A DNA stretch of 59,253 bases from a bacterium (GTDB taxonomy: Bacteria; Vulcanimicrobiota; Vulcanimicrobiia; Vulcanimicrobiales; Vulcanimicrobiaceae), in NCBI GenBank assembly GCA_021790895.1, contig JAJYFM010000004.1, positions 1 through 59,253 of the forward strand. The letters are read 5' to 3'. Each line of letters begins with the position of its first letter. Within the stretch, counting starts at the first letter, position 1. A program made the translations under genes and the position numbers. Positions 33,388 through 41,641 of this stretch are shown piece by piece. The notes below the pieces were generated by a model. The model was given only the letters and a program-made list of their open reading frames with translations. It had not been told where the DNA came from and ran no database searches.

Positions 33388-33777
33388 ATGGTATATAGGA
33401 ACAAAATGGAAACCAAGACCGAGCCGGATGCTTTCTCCGGGAACTGCCCCGTGCGCGAGCTGCTCGACCGCATCGCCGATAAATGGACGACCTTGATCAT
33501 CGGCATGCTCGGGCGGGGTGACGGAGCGGTTCGTTTCGGCGAGTTGCGGCGATCGGTGAGCGGAATATCACAAAAGATGCTGACGCAAACGCTGCGCGAT
33601 CTCGAACGCGACGGACTCGTAACGCGAACGCTCTATCCCGAGATTCCTCCGCGCGTCGAATATTCACTCACACCGCTCGGTCGAACGCTCGACGAACCGC
33701 TCAGCGCACTCGCGCGATGGGCGGAGCGACATATGCCGGAAGTACGTTCGGCGCAAGAAGCTTTCGACCAACGCTGA
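33388..33777 (+). CDS. HxlR-family transcriptional regulator
   Basis: 129-residue winged-helix regulator. Family features: [20 protein letters not shown] near the start (with the commonly conserved Cys), [20 protein letters not shown] as recognition region, and [19 protein letters not shown] as the wing. The start could be ATG 33388 or ATG 33406; the latter has AGGAA close by and gives the more usual length. It is divergent from yceI-dioxygenase and probably controls it. HxlR members with this Cys often sense electrophiles, so quinone or aldehyde sensing is plausible but inferred. Confidence 0.93.
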   Translation: MVYRNKMETKTEPDAFSGNCPVRELLDRIADKWTTLIIGMLGRGDGAVRFGELRRSVSGISQKMLTQTLRDLERDGLVTRTLYPEIPPRVEYSLTPLGRTLDEPLSALARWAERHMPEVRSAQEAFDQR

Positions 33778-33858
33778 CGCCTTCACGCGCGTTCACGGGA
33801 ACTTCTCCCGTGCTTCATCGATCGGCGATACGCTTGCACGGTCGAAGGAGAGCAGAGC

Positions 33859-34359
33859 ATGAAAATGAGCAGGCGTGCGTCGATCGCGACCATCGCAACG
33901 GCAGTAGCCGGCGGTCTCGCGGTCGACGCATTTTCATTTGAGACTGACGAGGCGGCGCCCGCGACGAAACCTCGGCTACGAATCGGAACGCTTGAGGAGC
34001 TCAAAAAACGACGCGCAATCAGCTTCGCGTATCCGGACGCAAGTTCACCCGCACTGGCCGTGTTGCTCGGTAATGGTGATGTGGTCGCCTATAGTCTTAT
34101 TTGCACGCATATGGGTTGTCAGGTTGCCTATGGGCATGAGACGCAGAGCTTTTCGTGCCCGTGCCACGGCAGCGTTTTCGATGCTGCCCGCTCCGGCGAA
34201 GTAGAACGAGGGCCCGCTCCTCGGTCGCTGCCGGAGATCGAGCTCCAGAGCTCGCATGACGGCGAGCTCTATGCCGTCGCCCTCTCATCACCGATCTTCG
34301 GACACACCGAGAGTATCGACGAAAATCAAGCGCTCTACGGAACGGGCGACAAGCGATGA
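33859..34359 (+). CDS. Rieske iron-sulfur subunit with Tat signal (AioB-like)
   Basis: 166 residues. The N-terminus has a twin-arginine signal (SRRASIATIATAVAGGLA), indicating folded export to the periplasm. The Rieske motifs are CTHMGC and CPCHGSVFD; they contain the 2Fe-2S ligands and the extra Cys pair that forms a disulfide in high-potential Rieske proteins. Its stop overlaps the start of a molybdopterin oxidoreductase gene (ATGA), the order seen in arsenite oxidase operons (aioB-aioA). It probably passes electrons from the molybdenum subunit to a cytochrome. GAAGGAGAG precedes the ATG. Confidence 0.88.
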   Translation: MKMSRRASIATIATAVAGGLAVDAFSFETDEAAPATKPRLRIGTLEELKKRRAISFAYPDASSPALAVLLGNGDVVAYSLICTHMGCQVAYGHETQSFSCPCHGSVFDAARSGEVERGPAPRSLPEIELQSSHDGELYAVALSSPIFGHTESIDENQALYGTGDKR

Positions 34360-36470
34360 AACGCAAGGATATCCTCGATCATCTATTTGCTGCACCCGGC
34401 GTCGTCGATCTCCGCTCGAGTTCGACGAGTTGCCGCTTCTGTAATGTCGGCTGCGGCTATCGCGTCCTTACCGCGCGCGCCTTCGATTCGAGGGTGCCCG
34501 ATCTTCCGATCGTTCGCCTTGCCGACGGTCGTTACGTTCAGTTGGTCCCCGATGAAAACTGTCCGGTCAATTCAGGTGATTACTCCGTGCGCGGTGCGTT
34601 TCTCTCTGAGACGCTCTATCGGAAAAACGGGCCGACGCGAGATCGATTGCTGTATCCGCTCGTGCGGGTCGGCGGCCGCATGGTGCGCGCGACCTGGAAG
34701 AGCGCGCTCGATCATGTCGCCGAGAAACTTCAGAAATATTTGGACGACTTCGGTCCATCGAGCGTCGGGATCTATCACGCCGATTGGTTCGGTGGTGAGA
34801 ATGCCTATGCGTACATGAAGCTCGCTGCGGCGCTGAAAATAACAAACTACGATCTCAACGGGCGGCTCTGCGCAGCGACCGGCTCTGCCGGCCTCGCGCG
34901 CTCGCTTGGAAATGCGTCGCACCCATGGGCCTTGGCGGATATCGAAGCCGCAGATACGATCGTTCTTGCTGGTGCGAATGCTTCGGCGACGCTCTCGGTG
35001 ATCTACGACCGGATCGTCGCACGCGCCGAGAGCGGCGCTAAATTCATTGTCGTCGACGTTCGTGAAACCGAGGCCGCGCGCGCGGCGAAAAAATTCGGAA
35101 CCTTCGTACGTATTCGTCCCGGCAGCGATGTCGCATTCTATAACGCGGTCGGCAACGTGCTGTTGCAGGATCGCCTTTACGACGAAGATTTCGTCGCGCA
35201 GCATACCAACGGCCTCGAGGCGTATCGCGAACTCGTGCTGGATCGCTACGCCCCGGAGCAGGTGGAAGGCGCCGTGGGGCAGCCCGCCGCGACGATTCGG
35301 GCGGTCGCGAAAACGATCGGCTCTTCCAAGAAGACGCTCTTTCTATCAGGAAAAGGGTTGGAGCATCAGGCGCACGGTACCGATATGATCTGCTCGCTCA
35401 TCAACCTTGCGTTGTTGACGGGAAATATTGGAAAAGTCGGTGGCTCGTATTCTCCGCTCGGCGGTCATCAGGGATCGATTGTGAATCCGCCGCTTGTTGC
35501 CGGAGCGCTCGGGAACGTCAGCATTCCGAACAAGACGATTTTCGAACAACTCGATGCCATCGAAGCCGGCGAGCAAAAAGCGTTGCTCTGCGCGAGCGTG
35601 CAACCGCTCGTGACGTTACCGAATGCCGGACGAACGCGGAGCGTGTTCCGCGATCATCTGGAGTTTTTGGTGGTCACCGATATCTATCCAAACGAGACGA
35701 CCGAGCTCGCGCACGTCGTTTTCCCGGCTGCATCGTGGGGCGAGAGTACCTATGTATCGACCAACACGGAGCGTCGCGTGCGCTTCTACGACGCCTTCGC
35801 GCCGGCGCCGGGTGCGAGCAAACCCGACTGGTACGTACCCGCGCAACTCGGAAAGCGGTTGAGCGAAGCGAGCAATTTTGCCTGGGAGTCCTCCGAAGCG
35901 ATCTTCGATGAAATGAAGGCGAAATCGCCGTTTGCGGGGCTGAGCTACGGGCGGCTTCGTGATGCGGGTTCGAAAGGCTATCAGCTACCGATCCCGACGA
36001 TCGATTCCGAGGGAACCGAGCGACTCTATAGCGACGCAAAATTCCCGACGCCGGACGGGCGCGCGCAGCTCTGGGCGCTGGAGTATCTCGCGGCGCCGGA
36101 GGTGCCGGATGCGCAGTATCCGCTGACGCTGGTAACCGGTCGGGAGAACGATCTTTGGCAGAGCGGATATACGTTCTCGCGCATTCCGCGACTCGTCGCG
36201 CGTTCGCCGCACAATACGCTCTCGATCAATCCCGCCGATGCGCACCGCTCCTCAGTACGCGACGGTGCGCTGGTGCGCGTCGCATCACGACGGGGCGCCA
36301 TCGATCTTGTCGCTCGCATCACTGAGGAGGTTCCGCAGGGCGTGCTGTTCACGCTCTGGGGCTATCCGGGAAGTCTGGTGAACGAAGTGACGCTCGACGT
36401 GCGCGATCCGATCTCGCAGGAACCCGGTTTTAAGGCCTGTGCGGTATCGGTTGCTGCTGCGACCGGTTAA
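34356..36470 (+). CDS. molybdopterin oxidoreductase, arsenite-oxidase-like large subunit
   Basis: 704-residue DMSO-reductase-superfamily enzyme. The Fe-S cluster motif is SCRFCNVGCGYRVL, close to the CxFCxxGCGY of arsenite oxidase AioA. LYRKNGPTRDRLLYPLVR, LFLSGKGLEHQAHGTD and the C-terminal LVTGRENDLWQSGYTFSRIP support molybdopterin binding. A Cys in NGRLCAATGSAG lies where NapA has its molybdenum ligand. It is about 120 residues shorter than typical AioA and lacks its own Tat signal, which the Rieske partner supplies. Substrate could be arsenite or another oxyanion; this is not decidable here. No ars genes or cytochrome c lie adjacent. Confidence 0.82.
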   Translation: MKRKDILDHLFAAPGVVDLRSSSTSCRFCNVGCGYRVLTARAFDSRVPDLPIVRLADGRYVQLVPDENCPVNSGDYSVRGAFLSETLYRKNGPTRDRLLYPLVRVGGRMVRATWKSALDHVAEKLQKYLDDFGPSSVGIYHADWFGGENAYAYMKLAAALKITNYDLNGRLCAATGSAGLARSLGNASHPWALADIEAADTIVLAGANASATLSVIYDRIVARAESGAKFIVVDVRETEAARAAKKFGTFVRIRPGSDVAFYNAVGNVLLQDRLYDEDFVAQHTNGLEAYRELVLDRYAPEQVEGAVGQPAATIRAVAKTIGSSKKTLFLSGKGLEHQAHGTDMICSLINLALLTGNIGKVGGSYSPLGGHQGSIVNPPLVAGALGNVSIPNKTIFEQLDAIEAGEQKALLCASVQPLVTLPNAGRTRSVFRDHLEFLVVTDIYPNETTELAHVVFPAASWGESTYVSTNTERRVRFYDAFAPAPGASKPDWYVPAQLGKRLSEASNFAWESSEAIFDEMKAKSPFAGLSYGRLRDAGSKGYQLPIPTIDSEGTERLYSDAKFPTPDGRAQLWALEYLAAPEVPDAQYPLTLVTGRENDLWQSGYTFSRIPRLVARSPHNTLSINPADAHRSSVRDGALVRVASRRGAIDLVARITEEVPQGVLFTLWGYPGSLVNEVTLDVRDPISQEPGFKACAVSVAAATG

Positions 36471-38014
36471 CGACGGCGGGCGAGAATTTTCCGGTACCAG
36501 CCTTCGAGTTGTGCGTGGAAGTCGCCGAGCGCGGTGACGTTCAGGTAGATCATGTGCCCCGACGGATAGAATCCATAGGTGATGTGACGCTGGAGCGCGG
36601 GTGCGAGTTCGAGGTGCTCGAGCGTATAGACCGTTGCCAACCAGGGCGTCACCGAGTCGAAGTAGCCGTTCGCCGAAAAAACGCGGAGGTGCGGGTTGTA
36701 GGTCATCGCTTGCGCAAGATCCGGGGCGGTGTTGAGCGGTAACCAACCATCGTGCATGAAATTCCACGGGCCGGTCTTGGCGATGGCGGCGTACGCGCCC
36801 ATCCGATAACGTAAGGGCGTGCGATAGTGAAGATCGTTACGGAGGTAAACGTTCGAGAGCGAGTAGAAGGCCGAGTCGATCGACGCGTCGCTCGCCTCCA
36901 AGCTCGGCTGCATCTCGGCACGGTCGAGCGTGTAGAGTTGATAGCGTGAGTCGTAGATGCCCTCGGTCTTGCCCTGCGCGCGGCGAAATTCCGCGATATA
37001 GCGTTGCGCCGGGATGCGCAGGTTTGAATGGCGGATGTACGATGCCGGAATCGCCAGATAGTGCGCGAGTTGTCCGACCATCGCTGCGCGCGCTGTCGGT
37101 GAAAGCGTTGCGCCGCGGTTGAGTGCCTCGCGATACGGGCCCATGGCGAAGCGTTTCACCTGCTGCATATAGGCATTGAGGTTGCGGTTTGCACCCGGTA
37201 CGGCGTGGTAGTACCATGCCGTGGCCGCTTCGGTCGCAAAGTCGAAGACATATTGCCAGTCGTCGGTATCGGCGCCGCCGTAGATATTGGTCGCGGCAAG
37301 ATTGTAGTTCAAAATCGACGACTGCAGGACGATTCCATCGATCGATACTGCATGATTTTGGAGATAATTGACGAGCATCGCGGTTCGTGGAGTGCCGTAC
37401 GATTCGCCGTAGAGAAAACGCGGAGAGTTCCAACGATTGAATTTCGTCAAATAACGCTCGATAAACTGGGCGAACATCTTCACGTCGTTATCGGAGCCGA
37501 AGACCTTCTTGGCATCGGCGCCGGGCCAAATGCGCCCATATCCGCTCGCCGGCATATCGACGAAGACGAGATCGGTGGTATCGAGCAACGTGTCGGGATT
37601 GCTCACCAGGTGGTATGGCGGCGGGGGCGTGATGCCGCCGTTAGCGGCAATTGCCGCGCGAACCGGTCCCCAGGAACCCATGCGCAGCCAGATCGTCGAA
37701 CTGCCCGGCCCGCCGTTGTAGAGAAAGGTGATCGCACGATCGTTCGGATTCTCGCCGTTGCGCGTGAATGCCGTATAGAACATCGTCGCCAACGGTTTTC
37801 GGTCGGCGCCGCGCAGCACGATCGTTCCGGCGCGCGCGGTATAGGCCAGTCGTTTGCCGTCGAGCAGCATGCTGTGCTCGGTGACCGCATCGGGTACCCG
37901 CGTCCACGCCGGCGGCGGGGCGGGCTTGTTCGGCGCAGCGGCGAGGGCGCCGGGGAAGAGCAGGAGCGCGATTGCCGCCGTAGCGCGCAGCGCAGTCGTC
38001 GTAGAGTTCTTCAT
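36467..38014 (-). CDS. S10-family serine carboxypeptidase-like protein (copy 2)
   Basis: 515 residues with signal peptide (ALRATAAIALLLFPGALAAAP). Alpha/beta-hydrolase fold: oxyanion region FLYNGGPGSSTIWLRMGSWGP, nucleophile Ser in FLYGESYGTPRTAML, and late His in YPSGHMIYLN; an Asp region lies in VFSANGYFDSVTPWLAT. It starts two bases after the stop of a close paralogue, forming a tandem pair. ATG 38014 has GGAGGG and AGGA upstream; a longer frame to the right is not credible. Probably a periplasmic peptidase releasing C-terminal residues. It is convergent with, and overlaps, the molybdoenzyme gene by four bases. Confidence 0.9.
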   Translation of the reverse strand: MKNSTTTALRATAAIALLLFPGALAAAPNKPAPPPAWTRVPDAVTEHSMLLDGKRLAYTARAGTIVLRGADRKPLATMFYTAFTRNGENPNDRAITFLYNGGPGSSTIWLRMGSWGPVRAAIAANGGITPPPPYHLVSNPDTLLDTTDLVFVDMPASGYGRIWPGADAKKVFGSDNDVKMFAQFIERYLTKFNRWNSPRFLYGESYGTPRTAMLVNYLQNHAVSIDGIVLQSSILNYNLAATNIYGGADTDDWQYVFDFATEAATAWYYHAVPGANRNLNAYMQQVKRFAMGPYREALNRGATLSPTARAAMVGQLAHYLAIPASYIRHSNLRIPAQRYIAEFRRAQGKTEGIYDSRYQLYTLDRAEMQPSLEASDASIDSAFYSLSNVYLRNDLHYRTPLRYRMGAYAAIAKTGPWNFMHDGWLPLNTAPDLAQAMTYNPHLRVFSANGYFDSVTPWLATVYTLEHLELAPALQRHITYGFYPSGHMIYLNVTALGDFHAQLEGWYRKILARRR

Positions 38015-38016
38015 TC

Positions 38017-39582
38017 CTAGCGCCCTCCCAGTGTCGCGGCGTACCAACGTTCGAGGTCGGCATGATAGCGCGCAAGCGCTTTCGGAGCGAGGTAGATCAT
38101 GTGTCCCGATTTATAGAATCCGTAGGTGATGTTTTGAAGAAGCGCGGGGCGTACGTTGAGGTGGTCGAGCGCGAATTCCGTTTCGAGAAACGGTGTCGCA
38201 AAATCGTAGTAGCCGTTCGCGGAAAATATTTGCAGGTGCGGATCGTAGCTTAGCGCATCGGCGAGATCGGGGGTGACGTCGGTCGTCGGATTGCCGCGGT
38301 GCGTGTTGTCCCATCCGCCACCCGGTATGCCGTCATTTGCAATGATGTTATAGATCTGCGTTCGATACTGAAGCGTTGGGTCGTATTTTAGGTTGACGCG
38401 CAGATATTGGTTGATCGCCGTCGTGTACGGATAATCGATCGCGGCATCGGTGGGATCCCACCGTGGCTGGTTCTCTGCGCCATCGGTCGTATCGGTCATA
38501 AATCGTCCGTCGAGTCTCCCGGTCTCGAGCCCCTGATTGCGTAAGAGCTGGCTTTCGTAACGCCAATACGGAACGCGGAGGTTGTTGTTTCGGATGAAGC
38601 GCTCGGAGAGCCCGGTATAGGCATGCAGCTTTGCGACGACGGCATCGCGGGTCCGTCGCGAGAGTTGCGAGCCCCGGGCTAAGGCGTTCAAATATTCATT
38701 GAGCGCAAAGGCACTGACTTTTGCGACGAAGGGGCGTAGGTGTGCCGGTTGCTGTGGTAGCGCATGGTGGTACCACGCGGTTGCCGCTTCGGTGGGAAGA
38801 TAAAAAGCATAGGCCCAATCGCTTCCCCCGATCGGCGTCGCTCCGGTGACGTCGAGGCCGAAGTTCAGAATCGACGACTGCAGCACGACGCCGTTAACGC
38901 CGACTCCTTTCTGCTGCAGATAGTGCACGAGGGCTGCAGAGCGGGTGGTTCCGTACGACTCGCCGTAGAGAAATTTCGGTGAGTTCCAGCGGCCGAACGC
39001 GCTTGAATAGCGCTCGATAAACTGACCGAACGCGGCGACATCCTTATCGACGCCGAAAAACATCTTCGGCGTTCCGGCACCGACGATGCGCCCGAAGCCA
39101 CTGTCGGGCATATCGATAAAGACGAGATCGGTGACGTTGAGAAGGCTGTACCGATTTTTAACGATGCGATAGGGCGGTCCACCGAGGATCGTGCCGTCGC
39201 CGACCTCGACGCGCACCGGCCCCCACGAACCCATGTGTAGCCACATGGAAGAGCTTCCCGGGCCGCCGTTATAGAGGAAGGTGATTGGGCGCTTTTCAGG
39301 GCTCGCGCCATTTTTCGTATATGCGACGTAAAACATCCGCAGCGTCGGTTGATGTTGCTCGTTGCGAAGAACGATCGTACCGGCGCGGGCGGTGTAGTGG
39401 ATCGTTTTGCCGTCGAGCACGATCGCATGTTCGGTCACCTTATCGGGATAGAAATGCGCGTTCGACAGCGTGGCGGTTTTAGGGTGGACGGCCGGGGGCG
39501 TCGCCGCAAGCGAAGCGAGCGGCACGCCAAGTGCGAGGGCGATGCCCAACGATGCCGTCGGCAAGGAGAGAGGTCGTTTCAC
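38017..39582 (-). CDS. S10-family serine carboxypeptidase-like protein (copy 1)
   Basis: 521 residues with signal peptide (KRPLSLPTASLGIALALGVP). Shares with the next gene the FLYNGGPGSSSMWLHMGSWG oxyanion motif, Ser in FLYGESYGTTRSAAL, IFSANGYYDFATPFLET and KSGHMIYL, and the same N-terminal KVTEHAIVLDGKTIHYTARA block. I chose the GTG at 39582 because AAGGA lies seven bases upstream and the signal peptide begins there; the frame further right is not protein-like. Two-gene operon of secreted peptidases. Confidence 0.9.
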   Translation of the reverse strand: MKRPLSLPTASLGIALALGVPLASLAATPPAVHPKTATLSNAHFYPDKVTEHAIVLDGKTIHYTARAGTIVLRNEQHQPTLRMFYVAYTKNGASPEKRPITFLYNGGPGSSSMWLHMGSWGPVRVEVGDGTILGGPPYRIVKNRYSLLNVTDLVFIDMPDSGFGRIVGAGTPKMFFGVDKDVAAFGQFIERYSSAFGRWNSPKFLYGESYGTTRSAALVHYLQQKGVGVNGVVLQSSILNFGLDVTGATPIGGSDWAYAFYLPTEAATAWYHHALPQQPAHLRPFVAKVSAFALNEYLNALARGSQLSRRTRDAVVAKLHAYTGLSERFIRNNNLRVPYWRYESQLLRNQGLETGRLDGRFMTDTTDGAENQPRWDPTDAAIDYPYTTAINQYLRVNLKYDPTLQYRTQIYNIIANDGIPGGGWDNTHRGNPTTDVTPDLADALSYDPHLQIFSANGYYDFATPFLETEFALDHLNVRPALLQNITYGFYKSGHMIYLAPKALARYHADLERWYAATLGGR

Positions 39583-39730
39583 GTCGATTCCTTCGCTCTG
39601 TATACGCTTGGAGATGTTTCTCGGGCTTCGAATATCGCTCGCACGCACCCTTTCGCTCGAGAAGAAGCGCGTGCTTGCTTCATCGATGCGAAGCGGCGAA
39701 ACATCACATCATCGGAGGGAACCGTCGACA

Positions 39731-40189
39731 GTGGCTGCATCGATCGCGCTCGTAGCGATGTGGGGAATCGTTCTACCGCTCGTGCTGGTCGTCGTCGCGA
39801 CGATCCGGCGTGGCGCTTGGAGCATCGACGTCGCGAGCGGGGCACTCGGTGGACTCGCGACGATTGTTTTCGTGAAAATCAGCGCGGCGTTGATTTATGA
39901 GCGGCGGCCGTTCTTGGTCGAGCACGTAAAGCCGCTGGTCGCGCATGCTGCCGATAATGCGTTCCCGTCCGACCATCTCGCAGCATGCGGCTTGGCTTTC
40001 GGATACCTTTGGCCACGCTCCAAAGCGTTGGCCTTACTCGCGCTGGTTGCCGCAGGTGCCATTGCGGTCGCCCGCGTGCTCGCCCATTTGCACTATCCCC
40101 AAGATGTCGTATTCGGATTTCTCTTCGGTCTCGCGGGCGCGCTCGTCGGAGCGTGGGCAGCGCGCACCGTCATGACGAAGCGTTCCTAG
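39731..40189 (+). CDS. PAP2-family membrane phosphatase (BcrC-like)
   Basis: About 152 residues with four hydrophobic helices. The phosphatase signature is complete: KISAALIYERRPF, NAFPSDHLAACG and ARVLAHLHYPQDV. Members dephosphorylate undecaprenyl diphosphate or lipid phosphates at the outer face of the inner membrane. The start is uncertain. GTG 39731 has GGAGGG 11 bases upstream but gives a short N-terminus; ATG 39614 would add 39 residues with a poor ribosome site and would overlap the promoter zone of the divergent peptidase gene. It ends convergently, overlapping the thioredoxin-like gene by four bases. Confidence 0.82.
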   Translation: MAASIALVAMWGIVLPLVLVVVATIRRGAWSIDVASGALGGLATIVFVKISAALIYERRPFLVEHVKPLVAHAADNAFPSDHLAACGLAFGYLWPRSKALALLALVAAGAIAVARVLAHLHYPQDVVFGFLFGLAGALVGAWAARTVMTKRS

Positions 40190-40758
40190 TGTAAGAGCTT
40201 TTGCACCGCTCGCGCGAGCGGGGCGTAGTTGGTCTGTCCGCTCTTGAGATAAACAATGCGCTTCGAGCGGTCGATCATCGCTATCGTCGGGTAGCCGCCT
40301 TGGATATAGAGTTGCGAAACGGCGAGCGTCGGATCGTACATCGCGACCGGATAGCGAACGCCGAAACGCGAGATGAACGTCTGTACGTCCCCCTGTGATG
40401 AAGGGCCCGTTCCGGTGATATTGGTCGTGCTTCCCGGGATAGCGATAAATGCGACGCGCTTTCCAAAACGTTGATAGAGACGGTTGAGAATACCGGTTTC
40501 GAACTGACAGTGTGGGCACCAAGTCGCGAAGACTTCAAGCAGTACCGGTCGATTGACCACGGAGAGATCGAATTCGCCTTGCGTCGTAGGAACAGAAAAC
40601 GTCGGCGCGAGCCCACCAACGCTCGCCGGCGCGATAACCGGTGCCGTTGATGCGTTTTGTAGTTGCTGTGATGGTCGCAAACGAACGACGAGAATTGCGA
40701 GGATGACGAGCAGGACGAGTGCGGCGATGCTGAAAGCGAGAAGCGTACGGCGTTGCAT
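40186..40758 (-). CDS. TlpA/MauD-like membrane-anchored thioredoxin
   Basis: 190 residues. An N-terminal membrane anchor (LLAFSIAALVLLVILAILVV) precedes a periplasmic thioredoxin-like domain with VLLEVFATWCPHCQFETGI (CxxC) and a cis-Pro region in YIQGGYPTIAMID. An insert around TTNITGTGPSSQGD is typical of the AhpC/TSA-like TlpA group. ATG 40758 touches the stop of the MauE-like gene by one base. Such pairs pass reducing power across the membrane to periplasmic disulfides; the client is unknown. Confidence 0.88.
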   Translation of the reverse strand: MQRRTLLAFSIAALVLLVILAILVVRLRPSQQLQNASTAPVIAPASVGGLAPTFSVPTTQGEFDLSVVNRPVLLEVFATWCPHCQFETGILNRLYQRFGKRVAFIAIPGSTTNITGTGPSSQGDVQTFISRFGVRYPVAMYDPTLAVSQLYIQGGYPTIAMIDRSKRIVYLKSGQTNYAPLARAVQKLLH

Positions 40759-41201
40759 TACGGTGATATCCTCCGATCGAGTGCAAAAAAACCGGGCCCA
40801 TAGATTGCTACGAATGCGGCGCAGAGCGCCAAACCAAAATCGAATGCGACGTGCGGCCAGTCGGTCGTCGCCCGATCCGATGGGCCGAAGCACCCGCAAT
40901 TGACGGCAAGCCCGCGCAGCACCGCTGAAGCAACTGCCGTACCGTAGAGAACAAATTGCAACATCGCCAGCAACGCAGCCCATTTCGTCAACATGCCGAC
41001 GACAAGGTACAAGCCGACGAAGACTTCGAAGAAGGGAAGCGCGATCGCGATGGGCGCGATTGCTGCCGCCGGTAGAAGGCGGAACGCGGCGATCGCCGAC
41101 GCAAGTTCGATCGCATGCCCGATTTTGAGCGCGCCGGAAACGACCAGCAGCAAGCCGAGTGCGATGCGGATGATGGTGGTTGCCACCGAGCGAGCGATCA
41201 T
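40758..41201 (-). CDS. MauE/DoxX-family membrane protein
   Basis: 147 residues with four membrane helices (IIRIALGLLLVVSGALKIGH, IAIALPFFEVFVGLYLVVGM). A conserved VNCGCFGPSD motif lies in the loop before the last helix, as in MauE-type proteins. In methylamine-utilisation clusters MauE and MauD mature periplasmic disulfide-rich subunits; the same pairing with a TlpA/MauD-like protein is seen here. The ATG at 41201 is preceded by a 104-bp gap to the next gene. It probably feeds electrons to the thioredoxin-like partner, which is inference from family and context. Confidence 0.85.
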   Translation of the reverse strand: MIARSVATTIIRIALGLLLVVSGALKIGHAIELASAIAAFRLLPAAAIAPIAIALPFFEVFVGLYLVVGMLTKWAALLAMLQFVLYGTAVASAVLRGLAVNCGCFGPSDRATTDWPHVAFDFGLALCAAFVAIYGPGFFALDRRISP

Positions 41202-41305
41202 CGTATCGCTCGTTCGCGCAGCCGGTCGTGGTGCCTTTTAACGAGGCGAATGATCGTACGTTTTTCTCAAGTTGCCCGAGTTCTTCTCATTTCGAAGGCT
41301 CGGGA

Positions 41306-41641
41306 TCATTGGGGGAGATTCGAACAGCTGTAATCGAGCGCAATGTTGCAAACGACGAAATTTTTCGTCACCCTCCTGCCCTCCAGTCTGATGCTGGTGC
41401 GAACCGTCGGCACACCTTTCCCGCGAATGGTGAGTCGATAGATGCCGGGGCGCAATCGAAGCAGTCGGTAGCGTCCATCGGGGCCGGTTCGCGCGGAGGC
41501 ATGGCTCGGACCGGTCAGGGTAACGGTCAGTCGTGCGAGCGATTGCCCGGTCGTCCGGTCGGTGATTCTCCCGACAAGAACGACAAAGGCGATGGCGGCA
41601 CACGTCGCGAGCAATCGATGAGCGAGCGAACGAGCATTCAT
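41306..41641 (-). CDS. small secreted carboxypeptidase-regulatory-like (Ig-fold) protein
   Basis: 111 residues. A signal peptide (SLAHRLLATCAAIAFVVLVG) is followed by a single beta-sandwich domain: GRITDRTTGQSLARLTVTL, RTGPDGRYRLLRLRPGIYRL and VRTSIRLEGRRV. Two Cys near the C-terminus may pair. ATG 41641 overlaps the ligD polymerase stop (ATGA), an odd operon partner. It may be a small periplasmic binding or cell-surface protein; the function is unknown. Confidence 0.75.
   Translation of the reverse strand: MNARSLAHRLLATCAAIAFVVLVGRITDRTTGQSLARLTVTLTGPSHASARTGPDGRYRLLRLRPGIYRLTIRGKGVPTVRTSIRLEGRRVTKNFVVCNIALDYSCSNLPQ

Noticed and set aside
36467-38047. Start of the second S10 peptidase at 38047
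   Set aside because: That start would lie inside the upstream paralogue and precede the signal peptide; ATG 38014 has GGAGGG upstream and begins the signal peptide.
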